Positions 5,747 through 8,656 of a stretch of 8,656 bases of DNA are shown here, piece by piece. Position 1 is the stretch's first letter, and every line of letters begins with the position of its first letter. The notes beneath the pieces were generated by a model. That model saw only the letters and a program-made list of their open reading frames with translations. It was not told where the DNA came from and did no database searches. Origin of the DNA: a bacterium (GTDB taxonomy: Bacteria > Thermosulfidibacterota > Thermosulfidibacteria > Thermosulfidibacterales > Thermosulfidibacteraceae); contig JALVZS010000129.1 of NCBI GenBank assembly GCA_027022065.1, positions 1 to 8,656 of the forward strand, given 5' to 3'. A program made the translations under genes and the position numbers.

Positions 5747-7272
5747 ATCCCTTCCCCCGCTGGCAGAACTCCCAGTATATCCATCTCCTCCTTGGTAAGG
5801 CCAATGGCCCTAAGCCTCAATCTATTGCCCTTCAAGGACTCTATGGCGTTTATACCCATGAGTCCCAGCATCTCCTTCATCTCATGGGCCCAGCCTTTTA
5901 GAAGGTTTATGAGTCTTTCTGCGGCGATATCTGGATTTAGCCTCTTGGCTATGTGGGGATCATTAGTGGTGATACCCCAGGCGCATCTTCCCGTATAGCA
6001 TTTATGGCAGAGGGTACAGCCCACCGCAAGAAGGGCCGAGGTTCCGATGTAAACGGCATCTGCTCCGAGGGCTATGGCCTTTATCACATCGGCGCTGTTT
6101 CTAATACCGCCTGCCGCTATTATGGAAACCCAGTTTCTGATGCCCTCCTCCCTCAACCTCTGATCCACAACAGCCACCGCTATCTCCACAGGAATGCCCA
6201 CATAATCCCTCACAATGGCAGGAGAGGCTCCCGTTCCTCCCCTGAACCCGTCCAGAACAATAATATCAGCACCTGCCCTTGCTATTCCACTGGCAATAGC
6301 TGCAACATTGTGCACAGCAGCTATCTTCACACTTACGGGCTTCTCGTAGTTTGTGGCCTCCTTTATCGCGTATATGAGCTGGCGAAGATCCTCTATGGAG
6401 TAGATGTCGTGGTGAGGAGCAGGAGAAAGGGCATCTGTTCCAACAGGGATCATCCTCGTCTTTGATATCTCCTCATCCACCTTCTCACCGGGCAGATGGC
6501 CGCCTATACCGGGCTTAGCACCCTGTCCTATCTTTATCTCCGCAGCAGCCGCCACCTTTAGGTATTCGGCGCTCACCCCAAAGCGTCCAGAGGCCACCTG
6601 AACAATGGTGCAGTGCCCGTACTTATATAGATCCCTATGCAGGGAACCCTCTCCCGTGTTCCAGTAGGTACCCATGGCGTCAGCAGCAGCGGCCATAGCC
6701 TTGTGCATGTTAAGATTGAGGGCACCATAGGACATGGGAGCAAAGATCACGGGAATCTCGGCAACAAGGTTGGGAGCTATCTTGGTCTTAAGCTCCGGCT
6801 CTCCCTTTTCGTTGTACTCCACCTCCAGGGCATCGGGTTTTCTTCCAAGGAAGGTCCTAAGCTCCATGGGTTCGCGCAGAGGATCAATGGATGGGTTGGT
6901 CACCTGACAGGCATCTATCAAAAGGTGATCCCAGTAGACCCTGAACCTTCTGTCGTTGCCACCGCCTGTTAGTATAACTCCTCCCTGATCCGCCTGCTTG
7001 TATATGTCCCTGATGGTTCTGGCGTCCCAATAGGCGTTGTGCTTAAACTCGTTGGTAACTGCCCTCACCTTTATGGCACCGGTAGGACACATGGCCTCGC
7101 ATCTTTTGCATCCCACACACTTGTGCTCGTCTGTAATCACCTTCTTCGCATAGGGCAGGTAGTAGGTAGCATCAAAGGTGCACTGCTGAACGCAGCATCC
7201 ACACACTATACATTTATCGTAGTCCCTCTCCACCTCAAAAACGGGAAAAGAGGATAAGGATTTATACAGCAT
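5743..7272 (-). CDS. Glutamate synthase FMN-binding subunit with N-terminal ferredoxin domain, archaeal-type (GltB2)
   Basis: The catalytic synthase subunit (509 residues) makes glutamate from 2-oxoglutarate and ammonia, using reduced FMN. The N-terminus is a 2[4Fe-4S] ferredoxin: CIVCGCCVQQC (C21, C24, C27, C31) and CVGCKRCEAMCP (C52, C55, C58, C62). From about residue 165 comes the FMN TIM barrel: FAPMSYGALN (177-186), NTGEGSLHRD (205-214), KIGQGAKPGIGGHLPGEKV (247-265), LDGFRGGTGASP (340-351) and AAGGIRNSADVIKA (386-399). C419, C425 and C430 match the C-x5-C-x4-C pattern of the [3Fe-4S] cluster in GltB, with an extra C422. The amidotransferase and GXGXG parts are absent here and encoded by separate genes downstream. 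AGGGAGG (7280-7286) lies 7 bases before the ATG. It is the first gene of the operon. Confidence 0.94.
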   Translation of the reverse strand: MLYKSLSSFPVFEVERDYDKCIVCGCCVQQCTFDATYYLPYAKKVITDEHKCVGCKRCEAMCPTGAIKVRAVTNEFKHNAYWDARTIRDIYKQADQGGVILTGGGNDRRFRVYWDHLLIDACQVTNPSIDPLREPMELRTFLGRKPDALEVEYNEKGEPELKTKIAPNLVAEIPVIFAPMSYGALNLNMHKAMAAAADAMGTYWNTGEGSLHRDLYKYGHCTIVQVASGRFGVSAEYLKVAAAAEIKIGQGAKPGIGGHLPGEKVDEEISKTRMIPVGTDALSPAPHHDIYSIEDLRQLIYAIKEATNYEKPVSVKIAAVHNVAAIASGIARAGADIIVLDGFRGGTGASPAIVRDYVGIPVEIAVAVVDQRLREEGIRNWVSIIAAGGIRNSADVIKAIALGADAVYIGTSALLAVGCTLCHKCYTGRCAWGITTNDPHIAKRLNPDIAAERLINLLKGWAHEMKEMLGLMGINAIESLKGNRLRLRAIGLTKEEMDILGVLPAGEGI

Positions 7273-7315
7273 TCAAAATCCTCCCTAAAGAAGCTGATAA
7301 AAAGAAGGCTTGGTC

Positions 7316-7344
7316 TATTTAGAACAAAAAACAGGAATTGTCAA
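7316..7344 (-). promoter_or_regulatory. Probable promoter of the glutamate synthase operon
   Basis: On the minus strand a perfect TTGACA (7344-7339) is followed after 17 bases by TAAATA (7321-7316), a poor -10 matching three of six consensus bases. Transcription would start near 7309 with a leader of about 37 bases to the ATG at 7272. No strong terminator separates it from the carboxylase gene: only an imperfect A/T hairpin and a TTTTTT run are visible, so some read-through is possible. I see no clear operator in the 88-base gap. Confidence 0.55.
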
Positions 7345-7360
7345 ATTTCACTAAGGCGGG

Positions 7361-8656
7361 CTACTCCAAAACCACCAGAAGATCCCCCTGCTCTACATGA
7401 TCCCCCACACCCACCAGCACCTCTTTAACCTTACCGTCCTCTGAGGCAACAACGGGTGTCTCTATCTTCATAGCCTCCAGCACAATAAGCTGCTGCCCCT
7501 TTTTAACCTCATCCCCCTGCTTGACCTTTACCCTCACAACCTTTCCAGGCATGGGAGCTCCTATGTGATGGGGATTGCCAGGCTCTGCCTTAATCCTCCC
7601 CTCTTCCTCCACTTGAGCAGAAAGATCCCTTACCCTCACCTCCCTGGGCTGGCCGTTTAGCTCAAAGTAGACGATCCTCGTGCCGTCCTTCAGCAGCTCC
7701 CCTATGGCGGAAAGTTTTATTACAAGGGTTTTACCTTCCTCAATGTCCACAAAGTCCTCCTGCCCTAGCTCCAGACCGTAGAAGAAAAGTGGCGTCTTCA
7801 TAACGGATGTATCAGAGTACTCCTTCTGATGCTTAACCAGCTCTTCATACACACCAGGATACAGAATGGCGGAAAGCACCTCCCTCATGGTAGGCTCCCT
7901 TCCCAGAAGCTCCCTAAGCTCAAGCTTTTTGGCATCAAAATCGGCAGGGGGAAGAAGCTCTCCAGGTCTGCAGTCTATGGGTTTTTCCCCTTTTAGCACT
8001 ATCTTCTGCAGCTCCTCGTTGAAGCCACAGGGAGGCCTACCAATCATGCCCTTGAAGAACTCCACAACGGATTGAGGAAAGGTTAACTCATGCTCCTTTT
8101 TGAACAGATCCTCCTCGGTGAGGTTGTTCTTGAGCATAAATATGGCAAGATCGGCAACCACTTTGGAGGAAGGCGTCACCTTTATGATGTTGCCTAAAAG
8201 CCTGTTCACCCTAGCGTACATCTGCTTAAGCTCCTCCCACCTGTCCCCCAGCCCCAGTTGAATGGCTCTGGGCTTCAGGTTGCTGTACTGACCCCCTGGG
8301 ATCTCGTGGAAGTAGACCTCTCCCGTGGAGCTCTTAAGTTCGCTCTCAAAAGGAGCGTAGAACTCCCTCACCCTCTCCCAGTAGTTGGCTATGGGGAGTA
8401 TGTTTTCAAGTTTTAAGGAGGGTCTTCTATCGCTGTTCTCCATGGCGGCTATCAGTGCCTCCATAGGGGGTTGAGATGTGATACCCGCCATGCTGGAAAC
8501 TGCCACATCCACTATGTCGCATCCCGCCTCTGCCGCCGCGAGGTAGGTGGCAATTCCCGTTCCTGCGGTATCGTGGGTGTGGAAGTGCACAGGAAGCCCG
8601 GTCTCCTCCTTGATGGCCTTCACCAATTGATAGGCAGCCTGAGGCTTACAGAGGCC
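7361..8656 (-). CDS. Biotin-dependent carboxyltransferase subunit (PycB / OadA / CfiA family), N-terminus outside window
   Basis: This fragment has 431 residues, and the frame runs open through the window edge (GLCKPQAAYQ...). The TTG at 8626 is internal. It joins the C-terminal part of the carboxyltransferase TIM barrel, with metal-binding HFHTHD and the DVAVSSMAG segment, to a PYC/OADA conserved domain (PGGQYSNL, FPQSVVEFFKG, GRPPCGF) and a biotinyl domain. VLEAMKIE carries the lysine to be biotinylated, 35 residues from the C-terminus, the usual distance. The enzyme transfers carboxyl from biotin to pyruvate (oxaloacetate synthesis) or, in Hydrogenobacter, to 2-oxoglutarate; a membrane decarboxylase role is a third option. 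The biotin carboxylase subunit is not in view. Full-length relatives are about 600-650 residues, so about a third is missing. No strong terminator follows the TAG at 7361-7363. Confidence 0.88.
   Translation of the reverse strand, partial: GLCKPQAAYQLVKAIKEETGLPVHFHTHDTAGTGIATYLAAAEAGCDIVDVAVSSMAGITSQPPMEALIAAMENSDRRPSLKLENILPIANYWERVREFYAPFESELKSSTGEVYFHEIPGGQYSNLKPRAIQLGLGDRWEELKQMYARVNRLLGNIIKVTPSSKVVADLAIFMLKNNLTEEDLFKKEHELTFPQSVVEFFKGMIGRPPCGFNEELQKIVLKGEKPIDCRPGELLPPADFDAKKLELRELLGREPTMREVLSAILYPGVYEELVKHQKEYSDTSVMKTPLFFYGLELGQEDFVDIEEGKTLVIKLSAIGELLKDGTRIVYFELNGQPREVRVRDLSAQVEEEGRIKAEPGNPHHIGAPMPGKVVRVKVKQGDEVKKGQQLIVLEAMKIETPVVASEDGKVKEVLVGVGDHVEQGDLLVVLE

Noticed and set aside
5299-5804. 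Two minus-strand open frames (5299-5550 and 5595-5804) overlapping the ferredoxin gene
   Set aside because: They are out of frame with a protein whose 16 cysteines are all in place; the frames carry no recognisable domain.
8624-8626. TTG as the start of the carboxyltransferase gene
   Set aside because: The frame stays open to the window edge with typical family sequence (GLCKPQAAY), and the N-terminal part of the TIM barrel would be missing.
1-8656. CRISPR arrays, insertion sequences, tRNA or rRNA genes
   Set aside because: Reading both strands shows no spaced direct repeats, transposase motifs, tRNA-like cloverleaf or rRNA segments; nearly all DNA is coding.

Overview
The window looks like a piece of a bacterial chromosome from a thermophilic, probably anaerobic or autotrophic Gram-negative lineage. 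The evidence is an outer-membrane porin, a glutamate synthase split into separate subunits as in archaea and deep-branching bacteria, heavy use of AGG/AGA and ATA codons, iron-sulfur-rich redox proteins, and a biotin carboxylase-type enzyme of the kind that feeds the TCA or reductive TCA cycle. Aquificota or Thermodesulfobacteriota-like organisms would fit. That placement is inference; there is no rRNA or marker gene here to settle it.

Layout, left to right. (1) 3-656 (+): the C-terminal half of an OprB-like carbohydrate porin, followed by a GC-rich hairpin. (2) 657-839: an intergenic regulatory region with a perfect GTGAT-N4-ATCAC palindrome, a near-consensus sigma-70-type promoter (TTGACA-17-TATATT) and an ideal Shine-Dalgarno sequence. 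(3) 840-995 (+): a 51-residue charged protein of unknown function, driven by that promoter. Its 3' end overlaps, tail to tail, the end of the long minus-strand operon. (4) 976-7272 (-): one tightly packed operon. In transcription order it holds the FMN/ferredoxin subunit of glutamate synthase, a four-cluster ferredoxin, a FAD/NAD oxidoreductase, the glutamine amidotransferase subunit, the GXGXG subunit, a previously unlisted 56-residue zinc-ribbon protein, and endonuclease IV. Genes overlap or sit within about 11 bases of each other. A promoter lies in the 88-base gap before the operon. (5) 7361-8656 (-): the C-terminal two-thirds of a biotin-dependent carboxyltransferase (pyruvate carboxylase B, oxaloacetate decarboxylase alpha or 2-oxoglutarate carboxylase large subunit), cut by the window edge.

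How they work together: the amidotransferase subunit would release ammonia from glutamine. The FMN subunit would combine it with 2-oxoglutarate, using electrons passed through the Fe-S protein and possibly the FAD/NAD oxidoreductase. The GXGXG subunit is the structural domain that in ordinary GltB is fused to the other two. The upstream carboxylase makes C4 or C6 acids that lead to or from 2-oxoglutarate, so the neighbourhood joins carbon and nitrogen assimilation. Endonuclease IV and the zinc ribbon look like passengers at the operon's end.

The parts least explained by known families are the 51-residue gene with its strong, apparently regulated promoter, and the zinc-ribbon/endonuclease IV junction, where the nuclease lacks a normal start codon at its expected N-terminus.
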